From contig NZ_JBBAXC010000018.1 of assembly GCF_037120725.1 (NCBI RefSeq), positions 1 through 64,000 of the forward strand: 64,000 nucleotides of DNA, written 5' to 3'. The stretch is from Bacillus spongiae (GTDB lineage: Bacteria > Bacillota > Bacilli > Bacillales > Bacillaceae_K). A model generated the notes under the pieces. It worked only from the letters and a program-made list of their open reading frames with translations. It made no database searches and was not told the DNA's origin. The position numbers were made by a program, and so were the translations under genes. Position 1 is the first letter of the stretch, and every line of letters begins with the position of its first letter. This document shows, one piece after another, positions 1 through 10,000 of the stretch.

Positions 1-2826
1 ACCTCTGGTTCAACAGGAAACCCGAAAGGGAACTTAACTGTTCACCAGAACGTCGTAAAGACCATCTGCAATAATGGATATTTAGAAGTAAGTGAACATG
101 ATCGAGTGCTACAGCTTTCCAACTATGCCTTTGATGGGTCAACCTTTGATATCTACACGGCCTTGTTGAATGGAGCTACATTGGTCGTCATTTCTAAAGA
201 GGCAGCACTTGATGTAAAAGAACTATCAAACATCATTCGAAAAGAAAATATCTCTATTTCCTTTATGACGACCGCGTTATTTAATACGATTGTTGATTAC
301 GATCTCACCTGCCTCCAGGAAGTCCGAAAGGTGTTGTTTGGTGGGGAGAAAGTATCGATTAACCATGTAGAAAAGGCTTTAGCTTATTTAGGAGAGCACC
401 GGATGTTCCATGTATACGGACCAACCGAGACGACGGTATTTGCCACTACCTATTCGATTGATAATCGAGTGAAAGACATGGGAACAGTGCCGATTGGAAG
501 ACCTCTAAACAACACGGAAGCTTATATCCTGGACCCATCTCACCAGCCTGTACCGATTGGAGTAACAGGAGAGCTGTATATTGGTGGGGAAGGGTTGGCT
601 CGTGGGTACCTCAACCGACCTGATTTAACAGAAGAGCGATTTATTTCTCATCCATTCAAAGAGGGGGAGCGTTTGTACCGAACAGGAGACTTAGTTAAAT
701 ACCTTCCAGATGGAAATATTGATTTCTTAGGTAGGGAGGATCATCAAGTCAAAATTCGTGGCTTTCGAATTGAGCTTGGAGAAATAGAAGGAGCTTTATG
801 CGAATTTCCTTCGGTGAATGAGGCAATTGTCCTTGTTCGAGAAGATCACCCAGGAAACAGAGCACTGGTCGCTTATATAGTGGGAGAAGGGAGCGTGGCA
901 GAATGGAAGGAACATCTAAAGAAACAATTGCCAAGCTATATGGTGCCTGCACACTTTGTTTCGATGGAATCCTTTCCGCTGACCCCGAATGGAAAAGTGG
1001 ACCGTAAAGCATTCCCTGCTTCTAGCCAAGAGCATGTAGGGGGGCATTACATCGCTCCTCGTACACCATTAGAGGAACAAATAGTGACCATTTGGGAACA
1101 AGTGCTGAGGATAGAGAAGATTGGAGTCGGGGATTCATTCTTCGAATTAGGAGGCCACTCTTTATTGGCTACTCAAGTCGTTTCCTGTTTGCAAGAAACG
1201 TTTCTACTCGACCTTCCGTTACGAGAGATATTTACGTATCCAACGGTGGAAGCATTAGCAGAGAGAATAGAACAATTGCGCCAAGAAGAAAAGGTTTCAT
1301 TCCAACCTTCTGAGGTGACAACAATTAATAAAGAGGATTTTCTTAAAAAGAGGTTACAAAATCGGAAGAAAACGAAGCCTGAGAAAATCCGAAAAAAGCC
1401 TGAAGATGCACAAGCAACACTCTCTCTTAACCAAGAGGGGTTATGGCTTTCTCAACAAATGGATCAAGCATCATCGAAATATAATGTCCCAATCTATTTA
1501 ATTTTTGAAGGGAAACTAGATGTAGAGGCCCTTACTTACAGCATTAATGAGATCGTGAAGCGCCATGATGGACTTCGAACAAACTTCATTAATAAAAGAG
1601 GGAAGCCACACCCTATTATTCATGCTTACCAGCCAATTGACATCGAGATTCATTTATTAGACATGAAAGGGAGACCAGAGATTGAAGCGATACAGTCAGC
1701 AATGAAGAACGAAGCAACCTATGTATTTGATTTAGAAAAAGACCCACTCTATCGTTTTACCATTTACAAAATAGAAAAGCAGAAGCACATTTTAACCATT
1801 AATATACACCATATGATTACAGATGGATGGTCTCTTGACATCATAGGACGAGAATTAGAGGCAAACTATTTAAAGTATCTTGGGGAGACTTTTGAGCCAC
1901 TTGAAGAATTACCTATTCAATATGAGGATTATGCCTATTGGCAACGGGAACAAATATCTAGTACTAGATTTGAAAAGCGCATTGATTATTGGAAAGAAAA
2001 GTTGAGAGGACATCCACCAGAACTTAAGTTGCCTTTAGATCGACCACGTTCAGAGGAGGTAACGGATCGTGGGGCAATTGAGACAGAGCATATAACGCAA
2101 GAAACCGTTCATCAAATGAAAGAGATTGGTCAACAAGAAGGAGCCACATTATTTATGAGCTTTCTGGCTGCGTATAAGATGTTGCTATACACTTACTCTA
2201 ATCAAAATGATATTTTGGTAGGTTCTCCTGTTGCGAATCGAACCATGAGAGAGACTCAGAACGTAATTGGCTATTTTAACAACAATTTAGTGTTGCGAAC
2301 AAAGTTAGATGAGGACGGTACATTTCATGATTTGATTGCTCAAGTTCGTGATGTGGTTCTAACATCCTCTGCTTATCAAGATGTTCCTTACGGGAAAATG
2401 ATAGAAAAAATAAATCCAAAGAGAGACAAATATATTTCTCCTTTCTTCCAAGTTTGGTTTGTGATGGATCATAAAAAAGAAGATTCTCAGTTGCCTAGCC
2501 TAACAATGAAATTCCCGTTGCTTGGAGCACATAGTGGAAGGTCAAAATGGGATTTGACCTTAGGCCTAACAGAAGTAGAGGGAGGGATGCAAGTCATCAT
2601 TGAATATAAACCAGATTTATTTAACAAAACAACCATTCAAACCATCCTTCGCAGTTATCTCTTTATAGTGGAACGTGTGTTGGCGGAACCTACTATTCTC
2701 CTATCTCAGTTAAAGGAAGAAATTGAGAAGGAAGAGCAACGCTATATGGAAGAACAGAAAAAGAAGCGAAGTCATGACCGCAAATCCGCTTTTAAACAAT
2801 TTAAATTAAAAATGAAAACAAAGTAA
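1..2826 (+). CDS. NRPS subunit, 5'-truncated: A (Ile-like)-PCP-C
   Basis: Non-ribosomal peptide synthetase whose 5' end lies outside the window. The frame is open from base 1 and begins inside an adenylation domain at core motif A3 (TSGSTGNPKG). A5 (YGPTETT) follows, then a carrier domain with the phosphopantetheine serine in DSFFELGGHS (Ser about 387 counting from base 1). A condensation domain spans about residues 470-900 with an intact HHMITDG (His603, His604, Asp608). The specificity positions read D-G-F-F-L-G-V-V-F, one change from the published Ile code DGFFLGVVYK. The protein ends just after the C domain with a lysine/glutamate-rich tail (about residues 905-941), which could be a docking helix. 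With no A domain after this C domain, it probably serves the module of the NRPS at 3914. No epimerase domain is seen. Confidence 0.93.
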   Translation, partial: TSGSTGNPKGNLTVHQNVVKTICNNGYLEVSEHDRVLQLSNYAFDGSTFDIYTALLNGATLVVISKEAALDVKELSNIIRKENISISFMTTALFNTIVDYDLTCLQEVRKVLFGGEKVSINHVEKALAYLGEHRMFHVYGPTETTVFATTYSIDNRVKDMGTVPIGRPLNNTEAYILDPSHQPVPIGVTGELYIGGEGLARGYLNRPDLTEERFISHPFKEGERLYRTGDLVKYLPDGNIDFLGREDHQVKIRGFRIELGEIEGALCEFPSVNEAIVLVREDHPGNRALVAYIVGEGSVAEWKEHLKKQLPSYMVPAHFVSMESFPLTPNGKVDRKAFPASSQEHVGGHYIAPRTPLEEQIVTIWEQVLRIEKIGVGDSFFELGGHSLLATQVVSCLQETFLLDLPLREIFTYPTVEALAERIEQLRQEEKVSFQPSEVTTINKEDFLKKRLQNRKKTKPEKIRKKPEDAQATLSLNQEGLWLSQQMDQASSKYNVPIYLIFEGKLDVEALTYSINEIVKRHDGLRTNFINKRGKPHPIIHAYQPIDIEIHLLDMKGRPEIEAIQSAMKNEATYVFDLEKDPLYRFTIYKIEKQKHILTINIHHMITDGWSLDIIGRELEANYLKYLGETFEPLEELPIQYEDYAYWQREQISSTRFEKRIDYWKEKLRGHPPELKLPLDRPRSEEVTDRGAIETEHITQETVHQMKEIGQQEGATLFMSFLAAYKMLLYTYSNQNDILVGSPVANRTMRETQNVIGYFNNNLVLRTKLDEDGTFHDLIAQVRDVVLTSSAYQDVPYGKMIEKINPKRDKYISPFFQVWFVMDHKKEDSQLPSLTMKFPLLGAHSGRSKWDLTLGLTEVEGGMQVIIEYKPDLFNKTTIQTILRSYLFIVERVLAEPTILLSQLKEEIEKEEQRYMEEQKKKRSHDRKSAFKQFKLKMKTK

Positions 2827-2864
2827 AAAAATAATTAACTACTTATTAAATGGAGGTTAAAACA

Positions 2865-3914
2865 ATGTTTAAAACAACGAATAAAAGAAAGTTTGTAAAA
2901 CCGAAAGCAATCGATATCTCGCAACGAGAAATCGTAAGGGAGGGACAACTTCAAACTGGAGAAATGCTGCCGTTATTAATACAACCAAATGTGTCAGATG
3001 TAGATCTAAAGACTTGGTATTTAGAGAATAAAGATCGAATAGAGGAAAATGTGTTGAAATATGGTGGGGTCCTTTTTAGAGGGTTCAATATTAAAACATC
3101 TGATGATTTCTATGATTTTATCAATTCAATTTGTACACAACCACTAAGTTATAAAGAGGGGGCAACACCAAGGTCCGCAGTAAAAGGGAAAGTGTATACG
3201 TCTACTGAATTTCCACCAGAAGAACATATTGCTCTTCACAATGAGCTTTCCTATGTCCTGACGTGGCCAAAGAAAATTTGGTTTTCTTCCATTATCGGTG
3301 CGAAGGAAGGTGGAGAAACTCCAATCGCAGATGTCAGAAAAGTGTATCAATTCCTTGAGCCTAGCATTAGAGAGAAGTTTGAAGAAAAGGGTTGGATGCT
3401 TGTTCGCAATTACGGGGATGGTTTTGGACAACCGTGGCAATATGTCTTCCATACAGAGAGTCAAGAAGAAGTAGAGAAATATTGTAAAGAAAATGGAATG
3501 GAATGTGAATGGAAAGAAAATGGCATGCTTAGAACACGTCAAGTTAGACCAGCCGTAACGGTTCACCCTGATACTGAAGAGAAGCTTTGGTTTAACCATA
3601 TTGCTTTTTGGCATAAGTCTAGTTTGAAACAATCTGTGAGAGAGATGTTACTGAAAGAATTTGGTGAAGAGGGACTTCCATACAATACTTATTATGGTGA
3701 TGGAACCCCGATAGAAGATGAAGTAGTAGCGGCATTACGTCAAGCTTATGATAAAGCAACTGTTGCATTTCCTTGGGTCGAAGGTGATGTACTAGTATTG
3801 GATAATATGTTGGTGGCGCATGGAAGAAATCCGTATAAGGGTGAAAGAAAAACACTAGTTGCAATGGGAGAACCAACCACTAGAAACGAAATGAAAAAGG
3901 AGGACAACGAATAA
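2865..3914 (+). CDS. TauD/TfdA (SyrP-like) Fe(II)/2-oxoglutarate dioxygenase, NRPS tailoring hydroxylase
   Basis: A 349-aa member of the TauD/TfdA superfamily, resembling SyrP/AsnO-type NRPS amino acid beta-hydroxylases. The iron triad is visible as His125 and Glu127 (ALHNELSY, an HxE variant) and distal His319 (AHGRNPYKGERK). Arg328 is the likely 2-oxoglutarate anchor. An ATG 15 bases upstream is open, but the ATG at 2865 has GGAGGTT at a proper distance and is preferred. The stop codon overlaps the start of the next NRPS by one base (TAATG), so the two are translationally coupled. By family knowledge such enzymes hydroxylate a carrier-bound or free amino acid at C-beta. The position beside a Gln-coded module makes 3-hydroxyglutamine a reasonable inference, but Asp/Asn/Glu acting enzymes look alike. 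Confidence 0.88.
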   Translation: MFKTTNKRKFVKPKAIDISQREIVREGQLQTGEMLPLLIQPNVSDVDLKTWYLENKDRIEENVLKYGGVLFRGFNIKTSDDFYDFINSICTQPLSYKEGATPRSAVKGKVYTSTEFPPEEHIALHNELSYVLTWPKKIWFSSIIGAKEGGETPIADVRKVYQFLEPSIREKFEEKGWMLVRNYGDGFGQPWQYVFHTESQEEVEKYCKENGMECEWKENGMLRTRQVRPAVTVHPDTEEKLWFNHIAFWHKSSLKQSVREMLLKEFGEEGLPYNTYYGDGTPIEDEVVAALRQAYDKATVAFPWVEGDVLVLDNMLVAHGRNPYKGERKTLVAMGEPTTRNEMKKEDNE

Positions 3915-6900
3915 TGGAAGGGTACTCATTATCACCACAGCAGAAAAGAATTTGGGATCTCATGATGGAAAGGGAGGTTTCATCAAATGGAAATCATCTG
4001 AGCTTTTCACTTGAAGGACAAGTAAGTATAGATTTGTTACGCCAAGCATTACAGCAATTGGTTTTGCGTCATGATGTATTTAGAACAATCTATCAAAGTG
4101 TTCCTGGTTTAACTTATCCAGTACAAGTGGTTAGGGAAGAGATGGCCATTGCCTTTGATTATCTTGACCTTCAACAAATTGACCCTAGTTCGTTAGAAAA
4201 AGAGATTCGTAGAATAAAGGATAAAAGTGTGGATATTGATGTACAGAAAGGTCCAATATTACATGCCACTTTCATTTCATTGAGTAAGGAGAAGTCACTT
4301 CTTTTAATGAAGTTTCCTTATATCACTACGGATATTGTCCCTGACTTAATGTTAAAAGAAGTAGCCGATTGCTATCATAGTGTCTGTAATCAAGAAGAGA
4401 AGAAAGAGGATAATGAAGAAATCCCTTATGTAGCTGTCTCAGAATGGTTTAATTCAATATTACTAGAGGATGAAGAAGGTGTGGAAGGGAGAGACTTTTG
4501 GCAACAAAAGACGTTTGACAAATTACAGGCTCCACCTGCTTTTGGCAACAAAGATGAGCATACCCATTTTAGCACTGCTCTTTCCTTATCGAAGAAGTTA
4601 AACGAAGAGTTGAAGAAGCAATTAAATGATTTTGTAGTAGAGCATAATGTAACAATGGATGCTACTGTGCTTTCATCATGGCTGCTTTGTATTCATCGCT
4701 TCATTGAACGTGATGGTGTAAACATTGGTGTATATATGAATGGAAGAATGGATGAAGAGTTAGAAGGAATGCTGGGTCTATTAAACAAATATGTGCCCGT
4801 CGCATCTCAATATGATAAGAATGCTGATTTTCTATCCTTTGTCAAAGAAGTGAATGTAAGCCTAGAAAAATCTACAGAATGGAGCCCTTACTTTGATATG
4901 AACCAACGGAAGAAAGAGTCCGGGCGTCTCCCACATTTTTCTTATGGCTATAAGGGGAGAGAAGGAGCGAATCTGACTCAAAGTAATGGCGTTCAGTTTT
5001 CTTTACAAACTCAAACAAATGAAGTTGAACCTTTTGATCTGTTGTTGTTCAGTGAAAATGAAGAGAGCTCCCTTACGTTTACTTTAATAGGGAACGAAAA
5101 TGTATATACGAATGAACAGTTAGATTTTATGATCAACTGCTTAGTTAATCTATTAGGTGAAGCATTATCAAACCAAAAGCAAGCGATTCAAACGCTACAA
5201 TTAATTCCTGATGAGATGAGCAAGAACTTGCTTCACTTATTAACAGGAGAGAACGTAGAGCCGCCATCTGCAACTGGTTTACAGCAGTTATTTGAGGATC
5301 AGGTAGACAAAACACCCGATCATATAGCTGTTCAATTTCAAAATCAAGAATTGACATACAAAGAATTAAACAGTAAAGCAAATCAACTAGCCCATTATTT
5401 GATTGATCAAATGGATGTAGGACGAAATCAGGTCATTGGGATATGTATGGAACGATCTATGGAAATGGTCATTAGTTTGTTAGCAGTCCTTAAGACTGGT
5501 AATGCCTACCTTCCTATTGATCCAGAATATCCGAAGGCACGTATTGAATATATGATGAGTGATTCTAATGCGAAATGGATCCTCACACAATCTGGGGTAA
5601 TGAAGCATCTTCATACTTCCTATAAAAACCTTGTAGAAGTGGATAACATTTGGAATACGGTCGATCAAGAAAAAGTGGAGAATCTTAAAGTAGAGAATCA
5701 ACCAGAAGATCCTGCTTATGTGATTTATACGTCTGGTTCAACCGGTAACCCGAAAGGAGTGCTGCTACCTCATCGAGCTATTATGAACCATATGATGTGG
5801 ATGAATCAAAAGTTTCCTCTATCTGAAAAGGATGCTGTTCTACAGAAAACATCATTTAGCTTTGATGCTTCTGTTTGGGAGTTTTATGCTCCACTTCTAT
5901 CAGGAGCTCGTTTAGTAGTGGCTGAACCGAAAAAGCAAGCAGATGTTGAATATATGATGAAGGTCATCAAGCAGTATAATATCAGCACTTTACAGGTGGT
6001 GCCTTCATTGCTTCAAGCTCTTATTCAAATTCCATTGTTCAATGAATCTCCTTTAAAACGTGTATTCTGCGGTGGAGAGAAACTAAGTCTATCATTACAA
6101 AAGAAATTCTATGAAGTTTCCTCTGCTACTTTAATTAATCTTTATGGCCCTACTGAAGCTTGTATCGATACTACCTACGATGTCTGTGACAGGGAGAATC
6201 TTAGTGAAAGTATAGGAAGACCACTATCTAATGTACATGTAGTGGTGATGGATGAGAACGGTCAACTTGTACCTCCTGGAGTAAAAGGAGAGTTATTGAT
6301 TGGTGGAATGGGTCTGGCACTTGGTTATATGAATGATGAGCAGACAAAGGAACGATTTGTCCCTCATCCATTCGAAACAGAACGTATCTTGTATAAAACA
6401 GGAGACTGTGTACGTTACATGTCAGACGGTCGTTTGGAATTCATCGATCGAATAGATAGACAGGTGAAGTTACGAGGATACAGAATTGAGTTAGGAGAAA
6501 TTGAATCGGCATTACATCAACATATGGAGGTTGAGCTTGCTGCAGTCAAGGTCCATCTACAGGAATCAGAACAAATGATAGTTGGATATGTACAAAACCA
6601 TGAGAATAGGGAGATAGATCAGCAAGAAATCCGTTCTTTCCTACTAGATATACTTCCGGATTATATGGTTCCAGCAACATTCATTGTTATGGACAAACTG
6701 CCATTGCTTCCAAATGGAAAAGTAGATTACGCTAGTCTACCTGAGGTTGATCTAAATAAAGGATCTAGTGAGGCTTATGTGGAAGCAGAAAGTGAAGTGG
6801 AACAATACCTTCACCCAATATGGTGTGAGTTGTTAAATAAAGACAGAATCGGAGTGAATGATAATTTCTTTGAACTGGGTGGGCACTCATTAATTGCGAC

Positions 6901-7024
6901 ACAACTTATTTCTGAAATATGTAATGACCTAGATATTGATTTATCCTTACGTAGTATATTTGAGGCACCTACCATTCGCCAGCTATCTTTGAAGATAGAG
7001 CAACTGTTATTACAGGAAGCATAA
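3914..7024 (+). CDS. NRPS subunit: degenerate C-like (interface?) domain-A (Gln)-PCP
   Basis: A 1036-aa synthetase subunit. Residues 1 to about 440 have the condensation fold signature (SLSPQQKRIW at the start). The catalytic HHxxxDG is replaced by PYITTDI (135-141), so both histidines are lost and only Asp140 remains. It is probably not a condensation catalyst. The A domain follows (YTSGSTGNPKG, LYGPTEACID). Its specificity positions read DAWQFGLID, which with the A10 lysine equals a published Gln code. The carrier is DNFFELGGHS with Ser992. Inactive C-like 'interface' domains are known to recruit SyrP-type hydroxylases in siderophore NRPSs. The coupled dioxygenase immediately upstream fits that role. 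Condensation would then be supplied by the C domain ending the previous NRPS. The interface assignment is inference; the motif loss is seen directly. Confidence 0.92.
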   Translation: MEGYSLSPQQKRIWDLMMEREVSSNGNHLSFSLEGQVSIDLLRQALQQLVLRHDVFRTIYQSVPGLTYPVQVVREEMAIAFDYLDLQQIDPSSLEKEIRRIKDKSVDIDVQKGPILHATFISLSKEKSLLLMKFPYITTDIVPDLMLKEVADCYHSVCNQEEKKEDNEEIPYVAVSEWFNSILLEDEEGVEGRDFWQQKTFDKLQAPPAFGNKDEHTHFSTALSLSKKLNEELKKQLNDFVVEHNVTMDATVLSSWLLCIHRFIERDGVNIGVYMNGRMDEELEGMLGLLNKYVPVASQYDKNADFLSFVKEVNVSLEKSTEWSPYFDMNQRKKESGRLPHFSYGYKGREGANLTQSNGVQFSLQTQTNEVEPFDLLLFSENEESSLTFTLIGNENVYTNEQLDFMINCLVNLLGEALSNQKQAIQTLQLIPDEMSKNLLHLLTGENVEPPSATGLQQLFEDQVDKTPDHIAVQFQNQELTYKELNSKANQLAHYLIDQMDVGRNQVIGICMERSMEMVISLLAVLKTGNAYLPIDPEYPKARIEYMMSDSNAKWILTQSGVMKHLHTSYKNLVEVDNIWNTVDQEKVENLKVENQPEDPAYVIYTSGSTGNPKGVLLPHRAIMNHMMWMNQKFPLSEKDAVLQKTSFSFDASVWEFYAPLLSGARLVVAEPKKQADVEYMMKVIKQYNISTLQVVPSLLQALIQIPLFNESPLKRVFCGGEKLSLSLQKKFYEVSSATLINLYGPTEACIDTTYDVCDRENLSESIGRPLSNVHVVVMDENGQLVPPGVKGELLIGGMGLALGYMNDEQTKERFVPHPFETERILYKTGDCVRYMSDGRLEFIDRIDRQVKLRGYRIELGEIESALHQHMEVELAAVKVHLQESEQMIVGYVQNHENREIDQQEIRSFLLDILPDYMVPATFIVMDKLPLLPNGKVDYASLPEVDLNKGSSEAYVEAESEVEQYLHPIWCELLNKDRIGVNDNFFELGGHSLIATQLISEICNDLDIDLSLRSIFEAPTIRQLSLKIEQLLLQEA

Positions 7025-7076
7025 ATAAAAGCATTTTATCTAGTTAACTATTGATTAAATAAAGGGGTGACCATTC

Positions 7077-10000
7077 GTGCGCCATTCAGATTCAACTTCT
7101 AGTCGTTCATCATCACTGTTACAACAGAAATTAAAGGAAAAGTTAGAGGGGAAAAAGAAACAAATCGTCAAACGATCAGCAAAAGAGAGATTTCCCCCTC
7201 TCTCTTTTGCTCAACAACGCCTTTGGTTTATAGACAAGTTGCAACAAGGATCATCTGCATACAATATTTGCTTGCCATTTAAGATTAACGGAGCCTTTCA
7301 TTTAGAACATTTTAAGAACAGTATTCATACTATCGTTCAAAGACATGAAGCATTGCGAACAAATTTTCTTGAACAAGAGGGAAAGGCTTATCAGCTAATT
7401 CATGAGCACAAAGCTCAGTCGATTCATTATGTGGATTTATCTTCACATCCCGTTCAAGACAGTCAAACATATATAAACAATGCTTTAAGAGAAGAAATTG
7501 ACTATGTCTTTGATTTAAGTCATGAGGAGTTATTTAGAGTCCGTATCTTCAAGCAATCAGACGTAGAGCATGTTTGCATTATTACGCAACATCATATTAT
7601 TTCTGATGGATGGTCTATCGATCTATTATTTCAAGAACTGCAAGCTATTTATCTTTCATTTCTGTCGGGCAAACCTCATGAATTGCCTGAGATGACCGTT
7701 CAATATGCTGATTATGCCTCGTGGCAGAGAAAGCTGATGGAAAAGGGAGACTTTCAAAAGCAAACCGACTATTGGAAGGGAAAACTGAAGGACCATGCTA
7801 AGAAATTAGATTTGCCAACTGATTATTCTCGTCCAAAAAGACAGACCTTTCACGGGAAAACGCTCCCTTTTCACATTCCTCATCAACTGGCAAATGAATT
7901 AAAAAGGGTCAGTCAAGAGCATCAGTCCACGTTGTTCATGACATTATTAACAGCGTTTCAAATTCTACTTTCTCGTTATTCAAACCAGGAAGATGTCATT
8001 GTTGGGACACCTATAGCGAATCGAAAGCAAAAGGAAGTACAACATCTATTAGGCTTCTTCGTCAACACTCTTGCCTTACGAGCAAGAGTAGAAGGGAATA
8101 AAACCTTTCAGCAAATATTAAATGAAGTTCGTGAAACAACTTTAGAAGCATTTATGAATCAGGATGTCCCTTTTGAGAAAATCGTTGAAGAAGTCGTTGA
8201 AGAGAGAGATGCAAGCTATTCTCCATTATTTCAAGTGATGTTTGCTTTGAATCAAGATTCAGAGAAGCTAAATGCATCAGATTTCTCTTTAGAACCAATT
8301 GAATTTGATCGTCACACATCTAAATTTGACCTTATGCTAACGACAAAAGATACAGAAGACGGAATTGAGGCAATTATAGAATACAATACGGACCTTTTTC
8401 ACCAATCAACTATTAAGAGAATGAGCGGTCATTTCCTTCAGCTTTTAAATCAAATCGTTTTAAATCCAGCTGGAAAAATAGCTGAGTATGATTTGTTAAC
8501 TGTAAAAGAGAGAGCAACGATAGTGAAGGAATGGAATGAGACAATCACGGATTATCCTAAAGATCAAACGATTGTTCAATTATTTGAAGCTATTGTGGAT
8601 AAAAATCCAGAAGCCATCGCCATTCATGATGGGAATTCAACTGTATCCTATCGTGAGTTAAATGAAAAGGCCAATCGACTTGCTCATTACCTAAATCGAA
8701 ACTACCATAATGAAGAAAAAATCGGTATTTTATTGGAACGTTCTCCAGAAATGATTATTTCAATCATCGGCATTCTTAAAGCAAATAAAGCCTATGTTCC
8801 ATTTGATCGTTCTTACCCAGTTGAAAGAATTGGCTATATGGTGATAGATGCAGAAGTGCAAACAATTATTACTCGGGAGTCATTGTCTAGTCAACTGCCA
8901 CAGGAATCTACAGAACTTCTTTTCATTGATCAGCTTGACCACTTCCTGTCGACGATGGGAACAGCTAACCTCAACCAGTGTACTGATAGTCAGGCTCTTG
9001 CTTATATTATGTATACATCAGGATCTACTGGTCGACCAAAAGGAGTATGTGTCAATCAACGGAATATCATTCGATTAGTAAAAGATTCAAATTATTTTAC
9101 CCTATCTACTAAAGAGGTATTTCTTCAACTTGCTCCAATCTCTTTTGATGCTGCAACGTTTGAAATATGGGGTAGTTTGTTAAACGGGCAAGAATTAGTC
9201 ATTTTTCCACCAGAAACACCTTCACTCGAAACGATAGGAGAGGTTATTCACGAATTTGGCGTTACGACCCTTTGGTTAACAGCAGGACTATTCCATGAAA
9301 TGGTTCAACATAATCTTCAAGGGTTACAACCTATCCGACAGTTATTGGCAGGGGGAGATAAACTGAATGTTCAATCGGTTAATAAAGTCCTCCAGCAATT
9401 ACCTGATTGTCGTCTCATTAATGGATATGGACCAACAGAGAATACAACTTTTACTTGTTTCCATGAACTCTCTTTAGAACATGGCGATTATACATCTGTT
9501 CCGATTGGCCGTCCTATTTCTAATACTAAGGTCTATATTTTGGATAAAAATCTAATGCCTGTCCCTGTCGGAATCCCGGGGGAATTATATATCGCAGGAG
9601 ACGGTTTATCTAAGGGGTACTATAACCAGCCAGAATTAACAAAAGAAAGGTTCATTTCAAGCCCGTTTAATACAGGAGAAATTTTATATCGAAGCGGTGA
9701 CTTAGTTCGATATTTAGAGGATGGAGTTATCGATTTTATTGGAAGAATAGACCGACAAGTGAAGATAAGAGGATTTCGTATTGAACTAGGGGAAGTGGAG
9801 TCAACCATACTAGCTCATAAAGCTATACAAGATGTAGTAGTCATCGATAAGGAGGAGGGTGGAGAGAAGCTCTTACTTGCTTATATCGTTTGGAATAAAG
9901 GTCAAAAAATAAGTACTGAGCAACTTCAGCAAGAACTTCAACAAACATTACCTACTTATATGATTCCAACCTATATTACACCTATGGATGTACTACCCCT

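Noticed and set aside
3144-3632. 162-aa minus-strand ORF inside the dioxygenase gene
   Set aside because: Shadow of the real gene, whose catalytic residues are intact on the plus strand.
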